Shown piece by piece: positions 20,188 to 28,843 of a stretch of 64,000 nt of DNA. The notes below the pieces were generated by a model that worked only from the letters and a program-made list of their open reading frames with translations, had not been told where the DNA came from and ran no database searches. This DNA comes from Maribacter sp. GTDB taxonomy: Bacteria > Bacteroidota > Bacteroidia > Flavobacteriales > Flavobacteriaceae. Position 1 is the stretch's first letter; each line of letters starts with the position of its first letter. A program made the translations under genes and the position numbers. Location: NCBI GenBank assembly GCA_011050675.1, contig DRFI01000020.1, positions 620,001 through 684,000 of the forward strand. Reading direction: 5' to 3'.

Positions 20188-20805
20188 CTAATCTATACTA
20201 GCAGCATCCCGTTCATCAACCAAAATCATAATTTCTTCTGGCGATAGATAGAAGTTTTTAATTCGGTCTACATAAGCTTGGGTTAAGCCTGCTTCCTTTA
20301 AAATAAACTCTTTAGTTGCGAGAATATAGGTTTCCATACCATGGTTTACGGCATACGAATCTGCACGGCGCTCAGCTTCACGAATGTAGTTTTCAGAGGT
20401 TATATATTTAAACCCGAAACCAATTAGATTAAAACCACTTCGTTGTTCAAAATCCATAACGTGACCTAGTTCATGACCTAACCACCCAATCATAACTTCA
20501 GAAGGTATGTCTTTAGTGTAATACACAGAATCGGCAATCTTTATTCTTTCACTTATTAATATATTATAAGACCTGCTCTTCTTTGATTTAAAAACACTAA
20601 AAAAAGAAGGCTGTGCCTGCATAGTAGATTTTTTAATATTCTTTTTAAACTTAAATTCAATAGTCGTGTTAGTAAGTTCTGGATAGTGCGAAAGGGCGAT
20701 TTTTGCCTCCTCGGTTATTTCATGCGGAATTGTATGTTGTGCAGATGCAACCATAGAGTAACTTAAAATTATTAGGATTAAATAGTTCAATTTGTTTTGT
20801 TTCAT
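20188..20805 (-). CDS. Secreted putative zinc metallopeptidase (HEXXH)
   Basis: A 205-residue protein with a signal peptide (MKQNKLNYLILIILSYSMVASAQ) and a gluzincin-like motif GHELGHVMDF near residue 110, followed about 30 residues later by REAERRADSYAV, which could supply the third zinc ligand. I infer a periplasmic metallopeptidase, but the specific family is unclear. Its ATG overlaps the stop of the cardiolipin synthase gene (TAATG), so the two are translationally coupled. Confidence 0.72.
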   Translation of the reverse strand: MKQNKLNYLILIILSYSMVASAQHTIPHEITEEAKIALSHYPELTNTTIEFKFKKNIKKSTMQAQPSFFSVFKSKKSRSYNILISERIKIADSVYYTKDIPSEVMIGWLGHELGHVMDFEQRSGFNLIGFGFKYITSENYIREAERRADSYAVNHGMETYILATKEFILKEAGLTQAYVDRIKNFYLSPEEIMILVDERDAASID

Positions 20806-22232
20806 TAAAGTAGCGGACTAAAAAATTTGGCTAGTCCTTCCAAAAATTTACTAAAAGGTGATCTATTTTTAAATTCCTCTAAATCAACCTTTACATCTTC
20901 GGTACAGTGTTTTGTAAATAGCTTTTCAATTTCTGATGCTTTTTCATCATCATATACTATCGCATTGGTTTCGAAATTGTGTTCAAAACTTCTATAATCA
21001 AAATTGCCAGATCCAACCGACACTATTTCACCATCAATAATAATCACCTTACTATGAGAAAAATCGGGTCTTAGATAAATGTTAGCCCCTACTTCCAACA
21101 AAGCTTCAAATGTGGAGAACATACTATATTGAGCTAGTAGCGAATCTGATATTTTAGGCGTTAGCAAAGTAACTTTAACTCCGCTCAAAGCTGCTATTCT
21201 TATTGCCTCTAAAACCGGTTCGCCTGGAATAAAATAAGGGTTGGCAATACAAATGCTCTTTTCTGCAATATTGATCATTGCCAAATATTGTTGCATAATT
21301 GCAGGGTACCTAGAATCTGGACCACTTGATATTATTTGTGTCACGGTATTACCCGTAGGTTCTACTTTCGGAAAGTACTTATCTTGAAGTAATAATTCTT
21401 CCTTTCCTGCAAAATGATAATCTTTTACGAAAACACGCTGTAAACTATTAACAGCCGGACCTTTTATACGTAAATGCAAATCTTGCCAAATTCCTAATTC
21501 TGAAACAGGTTTCAAGTATTTATCTGACACATTGAATCCGCCAGTAAATCCTATTTTTCCATCAATAATTACAATTTTTCTGTGATTTCTATAATTAAGG
21601 GTAAACAAGAGATTTCCAAATCGAATAGGCATGGTAGAATATGCCTTTACCCCGATATCTTTAAATCGTCTTACTCTTTTACCTCGCATAGAATTGCTGC
21701 CAAAAGAATCATATAACATTCTAATCTCTACACCTTCTTTAACCTTCTTTTTAAACAAATCGTAAAACCTGTCTAATAACATACCATCTTCTAATATGTA
21801 ATATTGAAGATGTATAAAATCTTTAGCCTCTTCTATTGCTTTGAAAATAGCACCAAATGCTTCTTCACCACTATTTAATAATGAAATATCATTGCCTTCA
21901 TATGGGGCAAAATAACTGTTTTTCCTAATCAGCGACGCTAACTTTTCTCGTTTGTAATCATTAAAATGGTGAACACTTTGTTCCCCACCTTCTAACTCTT
22001 TATAAGTCTCTGAATACAGTCGTCTTTTTTCTGTTTGCTTTAGTTTAAAGAGCTTAAATTTTCTTCTATTTATTCCGAACAAATAATATAATAGAGGTCC
22101 CAAAAAAGGAAAGATTATAACAGACAAAGACCAACTAATCATTTTAGTAGCCTTAGAACCATTAAAAATTATATTGACAATACTCCATAGAGTAACCGCA
22201 ATGTAAGCAAGCCAAAGAATTGTATTTATCAC
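20805..22232 (-). CDS. cls: Cardiolipin synthase (phospholipase D family)
   Basis: A 475-residue membrane enzyme that joins two phosphatidylglycerols into cardiolipin. Two N-terminal membrane helices are followed by two PLD catalytic motifs, HRKIVIIDGKIGFTGG near residue 217 and HSKVIIIDGEIVSVGSGNFD near residue 393. Length is typical for ClsA. The start codon is GTG (22232). The downstream peptidase gene is coupled through a one-base overlap. Confidence 0.95.
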   Translation of the reverse strand: MINTILWLAYIAVTLWSIVNIIFNGSKATKMISWSLSVIIFPFLGPLLYYLFGINRRKFKLFKLKQTEKRRLYSETYKELEGGEQSVHHFNDYKREKLASLIRKNSYFAPYEGNDISLLNSGEEAFGAIFKAIEEAKDFIHLQYYILEDGMLLDRFYDLFKKKVKEGVEIRMLYDSFGSNSMRGKRVRRFKDIGVKAYSTMPIRFGNLLFTLNYRNHRKIVIIDGKIGFTGGFNVSDKYLKPVSELGIWQDLHLRIKGPAVNSLQRVFVKDYHFAGKEELLLQDKYFPKVEPTGNTVTQIISSGPDSRYPAIMQQYLAMINIAEKSICIANPYFIPGEPVLEAIRIAALSGVKVTLLTPKISDSLLAQYSMFSTFEALLEVGANIYLRPDFSHSKVIIIDGEIVSVGSGNFDYRSFEHNFETNAIVYDDEKASEIEKLFTKHCTEDVKVDLEEFKNRSPFSKFLEGLAKFFSPLL

Positions 22233-22362
22233 TCTATTTGTTGTTTACCAACAAGATACTATAAATTGACCCAGCCCGTCTTAGCAAAAATCTTTTAAGA
22301 CACTTTTAGTTTGAAACGAGTTAATTACTGCCTGAAGTTGTGAGTACTTTTAAAAAAAAGTG

Positions 22363-22773
22363 ATGGGAGTAATTGCTATGGATAAAAAACAGATAACCCT
22401 TTATTACAGTTCAGAAAATTCAATAGGTAAACAATTGAATGCCTATGTAACGTCTTCGGGCAAAGACAACTTAACAATAGATATTTCTAAAACAAATGTT
22501 ACTGGCACTCAATGGGCTGAACTTGCCGACGGATTAGGTAAAAACATATCTGATTTGGTGAATACCGATCATCCTGATTTTAAAGATGTATACGGTGAAG
22601 AAACAATAAATTTAGATGATGATGGATGGTTGAAAATATTAAACAAAAATCCAAGTTTTCTAAAGAATGCTATCGTTATTAAAAGTGAAGATTTTATAGA
22701 ACTTACAAGTGCATCAGACTTTAAACAATACATGGATCCTGATAGTGCCGGTATAGAAAAACCTTATAAATAA
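22363..22773 (+). CDS. ArsC/Spx-fold protein without cysteine
   Basis: A 136-residue thioredoxin-like protein of the arsenate reductase (ArsC) superfamily, judged from ITLYYSSENSIGKQ, IDISKTNVTGTQWAELADGLG and the LKNAIVIKS strand. It contains no cysteine, so it cannot be an arsenate reductase and is more likely a structural or regulatory relative. I prefer ATG 22363 (MGVIAMDKK); GTG 22360 and ATG 22378 are alternatives. It stands alone between cls (divergent) and an AsmA-like gene. Confidence 0.6.
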   Translation: MGVIAMDKKQITLYYSSENSIGKQLNAYVTSSGKDNLTIDISKTNVTGTQWAELADGLGKNISDLVNTDHPDFKDVYGEETINLDDDGWLKILNKNPSFLKNAIVIKSEDFIELTSASDFKQYMDPDSAGIEKPYK

Positions 22774-22838
22774 AAGCATCTACTTCTAAGCATAGGGTTT
22801 CCCATAACTTCTAAATACCTTCAATTAAAACAACCCTT

Positions 22839-24395
22839 ATGTCCAAGTTTATAAAATGGATTGTTGTAATTCTTGTTATCTGTTCTAGCGCCTATTTGCT
22901 TGCCGAATGGAAAATGAAGAATGAAGTCGTTAGCTTTTTGGAACACAAGGTTCCTAAACATATAGATTTTACATATGACAAAATCACTGTCAACCTATTC
23001 AAAGGAAACATAGCATTTAAAGATGTTACCGTAGTTAGTTTGGGTAAACAAACATCTTCTTGTGAAATAAAAGTTGATACCGATGAGCTTTCAATAGAAG
23101 GCTTTAGTTATTGGAAAATACTTTTTCAAAAATCTATTTTTATAAAAACCCTAACACTCACCAAACCTCACCTCAACTTTAAAACTTGCCCCAAAGACAC
23201 GGACAATGTTGTTGCGAATAAAAGCAACCCGATAAACCTCTTAAAGGAGATATTTGTTCAAAACCTTATCTTCGATTCCGGAATTGTAGAAATTTGGGAT
23301 GCGACAAAACAACTAGAATTAATCTCTGTTCAAAAGATAAATCTTTCTTTAAAAGAAGTAGCTACGAACCCTGATATCATCACTAAATATGTACCATTCA
23401 CTTTCTCCGAATATAACATTGAAATTCAAAAATTCAATGCTCCGTTAGGGGATTTTGAAGCGTTAGAAATGGAATCAATGGTCATTGATAATTCTAACAT
23501 TGACATAACCAACATATCACTTTCCACCATTTACTCTAAATCAGAATTAAGTAAAGAAATAACCTATCAAAGAGATTATATCGACTTAACTATTCCATCA
23601 ATTAACGTTGAAAATCACAACTATTTAGTTTCAAACGACTCGCTACAAGTTAATTTCAAAGAGCTATTTCTAACGAAGCCAAAACTAGAAATGTACCGAG
23701 ATAAGTCTAGATTAGAAGATTTTAGAAATAAGCCACTTTATGGTGAATTACTACGAAAATTACCATTTAAAGTAGCTATTGACTCTGTTTTTATAGAAAA
23801 AGGCTCAATTATCTATGAAGAGGATATTCCTAATAATGTAAAAGCTGGAGCATTAAGCTTCGAAAATTTAGATGCCACTATTAGTAATTTATCCAATTTA
23901 GTCAATGTCGAAGACCCTCTTAAAATTCATTTGAACGCCAATTTAATGGGTGTAGGTAAATTTCATCTAGATTGGGAATTTGACGTACAAGATTTACAAA
24001 ACACATTTCTAATCTCTGGCGGACTCTCAAATTTCAATACGGCTAACCTCAACGATTTTATTGTTCCTAATTTAAGAACACAAACTACAGGCACAATTGA
24101 CCAGTTATATTTTACAATTTCTGGTGATGATAATGTAGCGACGGGCGATATTAAAATGAGCTATGAAGATTTTAAATTTCAAGTAATGAACAAAGAAAGA
24201 AACGGAATTAAAAAGGTTCTTTCTTTTATCGGAAACCTATTCGTTAACGACGGATCAAAAGCAGATGTACATGGGTACAGATATGGTGATATAAATGTGG
24301 AACGCGTAAAGAATAAGTCTTTCTTTAATTACTTATGGATCAATTTACAAGATGGTTTAGTAGATGTCTTAACCGGAAACGGGAAAAAAGATTAA
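22839..24395 (+). CDS. AsmA-like envelope protein
   Basis: A 518-residue protein with one N-terminal membrane anchor (about residues 5-23) and a long beta-rich region. The early part (FDYDKITVNL-like, KGNIAFKDVTVVSLG) and a late segment (NLRTQTTGTIDQLYFTISG) resemble the AsmA/DUF748 group, now thought to form bridges that move lipids across the periplasm. The family call is moderate because these proteins are divergent. A bidirectional terminator follows. Confidence 0.65.
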   Translation: MSKFIKWIVVILVICSSAYLLAEWKMKNEVVSFLEHKVPKHIDFTYDKITVNLFKGNIAFKDVTVVSLGKQTSSCEIKVDTDELSIEGFSYWKILFQKSIFIKTLTLTKPHLNFKTCPKDTDNVVANKSNPINLLKEIFVQNLIFDSGIVEIWDATKQLELISVQKINLSLKEVATNPDIITKYVPFTFSEYNIEIQKFNAPLGDFEALEMESMVIDNSNIDITNISLSTIYSKSELSKEITYQRDYIDLTIPSINVENHNYLVSNDSLQVNFKELFLTKPKLEMYRDKSRLEDFRNKPLYGELLRKLPFKVAIDSVFIEKGSIIYEEDIPNNVKAGALSFENLDATISNLSNLVNVEDPLKIHLNANLMGVGKFHLDWEFDVQDLQNTFLISGGLSNFNTANLNDFIVPNLRTQTTGTIDQLYFTISGDDNVATGDIKMSYEDFKFQVMNKERNGIKKVLSFIGNLFVNDGSKADVHGYRYGDINVERVKNKSFFNYLWINLQDGLVDVLTGNGKKD

Positions 24396-24416
24396 TACAA
24401 TACTATTAAAACTGAA

Positions 24417-24447
24417 AAAGCCAGTTAGTAAAACTAACTGGCTTTAT
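24417..24447. terminator. Bidirectional terminator between convergent genes
   Basis: A 12-bp perfect stem AAAGCCAGTTAG (24417-24428) and CTAACTGGCTTT (24434-24445) with a five-base loop has A-rich sequence before it and T-rich sequence after it, so it can serve both the AsmA-like gene and the small lipoprotein gene. Confidence 0.9.
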
Positions 24448-24466
24448 TTCATAGCAATATTTTATA

Positions 24467-24649
24467 CTAGTTGTCATCAGTAGCATCTTCTACTGCATCT
24501 TCAACTTCATCAGCTCCGTCTTCAATTCCATCGCCAATATCATCAATTCCTTCTTCCATCTTTTCTCCTGCAGTTTTTTCTTCTCTACAGCTTGTTGCAA
24601 CGCTAATTGTCATAAATGCGAATACAATCATTAATAGTGACTTTTTCAT
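24467..24649 (-). CDS. Small acidic lipoprotein
   Basis: A 60-residue lipoprotein precursor. The signal peptide ends at the lipobox VATSC (Cys near residue 21) and the mature part is extremely acidic, with a degenerate repeat of the form G-I/A-D/E-D/E (GIDDIGDGIEDGADEVEDAV). About 40 residues remain after processing. Short lipoproteins of this kind are frequent in flavobacteria and have no known role; it may form a charged amphipathic helix in the periplasm. Confidence 0.72.
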   Translation of the reverse strand: MKKSLLMIVFAFMTISVATSCREEKTAGEKMEEGIDDIGDGIEDGADEVEDAVEDATDDN

Positions 24650-24670
24650 AATATAGATTTTAATAATTAG

Positions 24671-24712
24671 GTTAACATTTTAAATAATAGGTATTACGGT
24701 TAATTTGTTAAC
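24671..24712. repeat. Inverted repeat GTTAACA/TGTTAAC upstream of the acidic lipoprotein
   Basis: GTTAACA (24671-24677) and TGTTAAC (24706-24712) form a 7-bp dyad with 28 bases between, in the promoter region of the small lipoprotein. The same GTTAACA word recurs before the YtxH operon. It could be an operator, but the AT-rich background makes this uncertain. Confidence 0.3.
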
Positions 24713-24816
24713 GATATAGTTCCTCATACCTGTCACAACAAAAATGCCACTATTCTGCTGGAGTGCTTGGTTGTAAAAAAACAAATATTAACTCATCCAA
24801 CAAAAACAGTTATTTC

Positions 24817-24868
24817 GCTTGAATCCCAGTACTTTGCTTTAAGTACTGGGATTCAAGCTTATTTTTTA
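24817..24868 (+). terminator. Orphan strong hairpin, terminator-like
   Basis: An 18-bp perfect stem, GCTTGAATCCCAGTACTT at 24817-24834 and its complement at 24841-24858, has a six-base loop and is followed by TTATTTTTTA. It is the strongest terminator-like element in the window, yet no plus-strand gene ends before it: the genes on either side are divergent. It may end a small RNA starting in 24650-24816, or act as an attenuator in the leader of the AraC-type gene that starts 63 bases later. Confidence 0.7.
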
Positions 24869-24921
24869 GGATTAATTTGATTTAGAAATTTGACCTATAT
24901 TGTTGAGTATATTATAATTTG

Positions 24922-25968
24922 ATGGGGACTAAAAAAGAACTTAAGGAGTTGAATGTGGTAGATGTTGTAAAAGATATTGCCAATAGACTACAGGTAGAAT
25001 ACAAAGAAGAGAACAATGAAATTTGTATGGACATCCCTGAAGAAGCAGGTTCTGGTCATATCAAAGCAATAAACTTTTCTCATGGTGTGGGTGTTATGGA
25101 TGTTGATATTACCTTAAAGAAAGAAGTGCGTTTTGTACTTAATCAATCTTTAGTTCAGCCACTAGAAATCGTGTTTAATAGAGAAACAAGTTTGATGCAT
25201 GAGTTTGACGGTCAAGAAAAGCAAACGGAAATTAAACATTTAGAAAGTGCAATCTTTTCTTGTAATAGCAAATATGGTAATGTTCTTAACCTTAAAGCAA
25301 ACGAGCCTATTTGCTTTTTTAACCTTGAAATAAACAGAAAATTGTTTGAAGAAAAGATTGAATCTTTTCTTCCTGAAATGAATGAAGATTTAGAAGGTCT
25401 TTTTAGAGATGTAAATGGTGTTAATCTGTTCTTTCAAAAAGGTCATTATAGCTTAGATATTGCTAAATGTATTGAAGAAATAAACCAAAGTGAAGATACC
25501 GGTTTTACTAAAAGTGTATTTATAGAAGGTAAGTGCTTTGAAATATTAGCTCATCACCTGCGCCAATATGTTGATGATGCATCGCCCACCGAGAAAAGAA
25601 CCATATTAAGACAGTCTACAGTCGTAAAAATTGAAGAGGCAGCGAATATTATTGATGACACCCTAGAGGAGACTCCAGATATAATTACGTTATCAAAAAA
25701 AGTTGGATTAAATCAAAATACATTGCAAAACGGATTTCAAAGTTTGTTCGGGTTATCGGTTAAGGAATATATTCAAAACAACCGGATGGAAAAAGCCAGG
25801 CACTTAATGGAAACCACCACTTTGAACATTACTGAAATTACATATAGAATTGGTATAAACTCTAGAAGCTATTTTGCTAAGTTATTTAAAGAACGGTATG
25901 CTATGTCTCCAAAACAGTATATGCAAAAACTCGCCTCCAATAATAAAGGAGAAACCAATACCATCTAA
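24922..25968 (+). CDS. AraC family transcriptional regulator, copy 1
   Basis: A 348-residue regulator with a C-terminal AraC-type double helix-turn-helix (about residues 245-345, including NITEITYRIGINSRSYFAKL and the ending YAMSPKQYMQ). The N-terminal 220 residues form an unassigned sensor region. The start is ATG 24922; a TTG lies one codon upstream. It is paralogous to the next gene, 158 bases downstream on the same strand (shared VDITLKKEVRFV versus CDLTFHKETKLV and matching HTH regions), so this is a tandem duplication. Confidence 0.88.
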   Translation: MGTKKELKELNVVDVVKDIANRLQVEYKEENNEICMDIPEEAGSGHIKAINFSHGVGVMDVDITLKKEVRFVLNQSLVQPLEIVFNRETSLMHEFDGQEKQTEIKHLESAIFSCNSKYGNVLNLKANEPICFFNLEINRKLFEEKIESFLPEMNEDLEGLFRDVNGVNLFFQKGHYSLDIAKCIEEINQSEDTGFTKSVFIEGKCFEILAHHLRQYVDDASPTEKRTILRQSTVVKIEEAANIIDDTLEETPDIITLSKKVGLNQNTLQNGFQSLFGLSVKEYIQNNRMEKARHLMETTTLNITEITYRIGINSRSYFAKLFKERYAMSPKQYMQKLASNNKGETNTI

Positions 25969-26041
25969 TATCACTTCTTTTTAAACTGTCAAAAATCTAT
26001 TTTAACATTTTTAATGAAATCAAAAGTGCTCATTTGTGTCA

Positions 26042-26064
26042 ATTAACATTTCAAAAGTGTTAAT
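26042..26064. repeat. Inverted repeat ATTAACA/TGTTAAT before AraC copy 2
   Basis: A 7-bp dyad, ATTAACA at 26042-26048 and TGTTAAT at 26058-26064, lies 63 bases before the second AraC-type gene. The word TCAAAAGTG is also repeated directly at 26020-26028 and 26051-26059. It is a candidate regulator site, possibly autoregulatory. Confidence 0.35.
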
Positions 26065-26126
26065 GTAAATCTCTTAATTCTAGTTTTTTTGTAAAGTACA
26101 ATTTCTGTTGTGCTTTATATAAAATA

Positions 26127-27164
26127 ATGAGAGAGTTAGTAATAAACAGTTGCAGTTCTGATGATGTGTTTACCCAAATACAAGATTGTATCAAAGGTAA
26201 GCTTACGCAGTGTTCGGGTGAAAGTGTTTTGACTTTCGATAACAAAATTGGAAAAGGCACCATAAGAACTATAAGCTTCAACTGGGGCGTTTCCCTTATA
26301 GATTGTGACCTTACATTTCATAAAGAAACTAAGTTAGTTTTTGACACGAAGCAGCTGTCCCCAATTGAGTTCATCTTTATCTCTAAAGGGTTTTTCAAAT
26401 ACAGTGAAAGCAATACAGATTCTTACACCACAATAGAGCAATTTCAAAACACCGTTATTTCAAATAAAAAAGATGCTCATAAAACTTTTCTATTTCCAGA
26501 AAACGAACAATTAAAAATCAACTTCATCCGTATTGATCGTCAAGAATATCTACAAAAGAAAAATAATAATGTTTGCCAATTAGACAAACTGTTGGTTTCC
26601 ATATTTAACGACAATAAAGGTGATGTAGCCTATAAACACGGTGGTAGTTATAGCTTAAGAATTGCAGATGAAATTAAAATGCTAAATAATGTTGACGCTG
26701 CTTTCGGAATGTTAAGGTCTCTTTCTTTAGAAGGTAGACTTTATCTTATTTTATCGCTACAGCTATTGGAACATAAAAATTTTGAAGAAAATATGAACTT
26801 ACCCGAAGCTCTTTCAAAAGAAGATATCCTTAAAGTACACAAACTTACTACGTATATTTTAGAAAACATTTCTGAAACTACTTCCTTAGCTACGCTCAGC
26901 TCAGTGTCTGGCTTAAGCCCTAAAAAACTACAGATAGGTTTTAAAATTCTATATTCAAAAACCGTAAATGAATATGTAAGACAGTTGAAGTTGGAAATTT
27001 CAAAGGATTATCTTAAAAATTCTGATTTATCTGTATCCGAAATCGTTTATGCAATAGGCATTAAAAGTAGAAGTTACTTCTCTAAAATATTCTTTGAAGC
27101 GTACGATATTCTACCAACAGATTATAGAAAGCATCTCAAAAACAAAAACTCCACTATACGTTAG
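26127..27164 (+). CDS. AraC family transcriptional regulator, copy 2
   Basis: A 345-residue paralogue of the preceding regulator. The C-terminal AraC domain is visible in TTSLATLSSVSGLSPKKLQ and SVSEIVYAIGIKSRSYFSKI, and the N-terminal ligand or dimer region follows the same pattern of strands as copy 1. ATG 26127 is the first available start. It converges with the SRAP-like gene, overlapping by four bases at the stops. Confidence 0.87.
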   Translation: MRELVINSCSSDDVFTQIQDCIKGKLTQCSGESVLTFDNKIGKGTIRTISFNWGVSLIDCDLTFHKETKLVFDTKQLSPIEFIFISKGFFKYSESNTDSYTTIEQFQNTVISNKKDAHKTFLFPENEQLKINFIRIDRQEYLQKKNNNVCQLDKLLVSIFNDNKGDVAYKHGGSYSLRIADEIKMLNNVDAAFGMLRSLSLEGRLYLILSLQLLEHKNFEENMNLPEALSKEDILKVHKLTTYILENISETTSLATLSSVSGLSPKKLQIGFKILYSKTVNEYVRQLKLEISKDYLKNSDLSVSEIVYAIGIKSRSYFSKIFFEAYDILPTDYRKHLKNKNSTIR

Positions 27165-27853
27165 TTCTCTGGATACTCATATGGCGATAACATGCTATCA
27201 TACGATATATCTTGATTAAAAAGATTCTTAGCAATTGGTCTTATTTCTAGCGCTGTTTTATGCGGTGGTTGTGCTATTTCTAAAGCCCGCTCCATTATTG
27301 TATCACCAGAAAGCCATTCCCCTTTATCTTTATGGTCTATAATTATAGGCATATAATCAACAAGATTTTGATAGCTCACAATTTCCTTTTCTAGGGGTCC
27401 TGTTAACAGGGAACTAGTAATAAACCCATCTTCTAGAATAGTATAAATACCTGCCAGATATAGCATTCCCCCATTTTTGTTACTTACATGATAAGGATAG
27501 ATTTCACCATTCTTTAATACCGAGGTAAAGAATCCTGTAACTGGAATGATACACCTTCTATTCATAAAAGAATCATGATACCAAATATCAATTTCCGAAT
27601 TACGAACCGGTATAGTAAGCGTATTTGTCAATCTTTGGAACAACCCCCAGTCATCTTTAAAACTACTTGGTAACAAGCCCCATATTGCCAAAGAAATTGC
27701 ATTAGGATCATCCATAGTAACAATGGGTATAGTAGCTTCGGCTGAACCACTAATGACCACTTGTGGGGTATATAATTTTGGATACTTGAACATAGCATTT
27801 ACATCTCGCTCTATCTCCTTCATCTGTGCTGTATTCGAAATTTTAAAATACAT
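27161..27853 (-). CDS. SRAP (YedK/HMCES)-fold protein lacking catalytic residues
   Basis: A 230-residue relative of the SOS response-associated peptidases that crosslink to abasic sites through Cys2. The fold is recognisable from LAIWGLLPSSF, RRCIIPVTGFF, MLYLAGIYTIL and YMPIIID. By my alignment with E. coli YedK every active residue is changed: Cys2 is Tyr, Asn75 falls at Pro, Glu105 (of GFxEW) is Thr in GFFTS, and His160 falls at Val before the YMP motif. It therefore should not act as the classical enzyme, although it may still bind DNA. Confidence 0.75.
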   Translation of the reverse strand: MYFKISNTAQMKEIERDVNAMFKYPKLYTPQVVISGSAEATIPIVTMDDPNAISLAIWGLLPSSFKDDWGLFQRLTNTLTIPVRNSEIDIWYHDSFMNRRCIIPVTGFFTSVLKNGEIYPYHVSNKNGGMLYLAGIYTILEDGFITSSLLTGPLEKEIVSYQNLVDYMPIIIDHKDKGEWLSGDTIMERALEIAQPPHKTALEIRPIAKNLFNQDISYDSMLSPYEYPEN

Positions 27854-27988
27854 ATCAATTATTTGATTTAAACATAAAGTTCGTCATATAAATGAGGGAC
27901 TCTTATTGCAGAAACACAAAAATATAACCCATTAGAACAAGTTTCTATTTCGTGTCAAATAGTATTATTTTACGCAGAAATTGGGCAC

Positions 27989-28018
27989 AAAAAAAAGAGG
28001 CTATTAATAGCCTCTTTT
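27989..28018 (-). terminator. Terminator after the DUF2383 gene
   Basis: A near-perfect palindrome, AAAAGAGGCTATT followed by AATAGCCTCTTTT (27993-28018), precedes eight T on the minus strand. It lies 20 bases after the stop of the DUF2383 gene. Confidence 0.88.
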
Positions 28019-28037
28019 CTTAAAGATAATCTTTAAT

Positions 28038-28487
28038 TTACCTAATGTCCTCTAACATCTTAATATTAGATAACCCATTTTGTATCGCTTCCTTTTGGCT
28101 TCTTAAAATGGCTGCCGTTGTTGAAGGTAAAGAAGTATCTTCCAAAACTTCTTCGTATTCTTCAATAGCACTTTTTTCTCCTCTAATTGCTTCTTCTAAC
28201 ATAGCTTCTGCACTATCTAGAGAGAATAACGCCTTTACATCCATCCATGCTCTGTGCGCCTTACCTGCCACGCTATCGCCTTTATCAATTTCTTGACCAA
28301 AAGACTTAATTTCTGCCTTTAGTTCGTGCCCAAAATCATAACGTTGTTTAGACTTGTTTTCAAAAAATGCTTTTAACTGAGCGTGCTCTGTATTTTCTGC
28401 CGCTTTTTTAAAGCCTTTTTCAGCATCATATGTTTTTTCTAAAAGCTCATTTAATTTGTTTCCTACTTCTTCCGTATATGTTCCCAT
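28038..28487 (-). CDS. PA2169-type four-helix-bundle protein (DUF2383)
   Basis: A 149-residue all-helical, ferritin-like protein. DUF2383 members start with a helix like LNELLEKTYDAEKGFKKAAEN and contain a second helical hairpin with EEAIRGEKSAIEEYEEVLED, where conserved acidic residues could bind metal. Such genes often appear in general-stress sets with Dps, YtxH and similar proteins, as here. Function is unproven. A terminator follows. Confidence 0.85.
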   Translation of the reverse strand: MGTYTEEVGNKLNELLEKTYDAEKGFKKAAENTEHAQLKAFFENKSKQRYDFGHELKAEIKSFGQEIDKGDSVAGKAHRAWMDVKALFSLDSAEAMLEEAIRGEKSAIEEYEEVLEDTSLPSTTAAILRSQKEAIQNGLSNIKMLEDIR

Positions 28488-28536
28488 TGTTTATAGTTTA
28501 AATTATGTGATTATTATTTTAAGATGTCAATCACGA

Positions 28537-28779
28537 TTACATCTTATAAAACTTATTTCTGTTCTTAAAATCTTGAAGCTTTCTTTTTAACTCTCCTATA
28601 TCTTTTCTCTTAGATGTATCTGAATACATTAATACATGCTCCATATCAATTTCACAAAAGGCATCTTCCTCTTCATTTTCGAAATCATCAAAACCTGTAT
28701 TAATGATATAATCTCTTATTAATAAACTGATGAATACGGAACCTATTAGTATAGAAATACCTCCAATTAAATTTATCAT
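28537..28779 (-). CDS. Small membrane protein, unknown
   Basis: An 80-residue protein with one N-terminal membrane segment (about residues 3-23), then an acidic stretch (FDDFENEEEDAF) and a basic C-terminus (KRKLQDFKNRNKFYKM). I do not recognise the family. TATATTTG on the minus strand (28797-28804) is an exact -7 promoter match 18 bases before the start, which supports expression. Confidence 0.6.
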   Translation of the reverse strand: MINLIGGISILIGSVFISLLIRDYIINTGFDDFENEEEDAFCEIDMEHVLMYSDTSKRKDIGELKRKLQDFKNRNKFYKM

Positions 28780-28796
28780 CTGTATTGTTTTGAAGA

Positions 28797-28804
28797 CAAA
28801 TATA
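28797..28804 (-). promoter_or_regulatory. Promoter -7 element for the 80-residue membrane protein
   Basis: CAAATATA on the plus strand reads TATATTTG on the minus strand, matching TAnnTTTG. No well-placed -33 element was found. Confidence 0.45.
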
Positions 28805-28843
28805 TATTTGATTCTAAGTACTTTTTATCTTGATACATATTAG

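Noticed and set aside
26849-26855. Single TACGTAT heptamers inside coding sequence (also at 29887, 48351 and 59555)
   Set aside because: They are isolated half-sites inside genes unrelated or unsuited to nitrate control; full dyads occur only between the nitrate genes.
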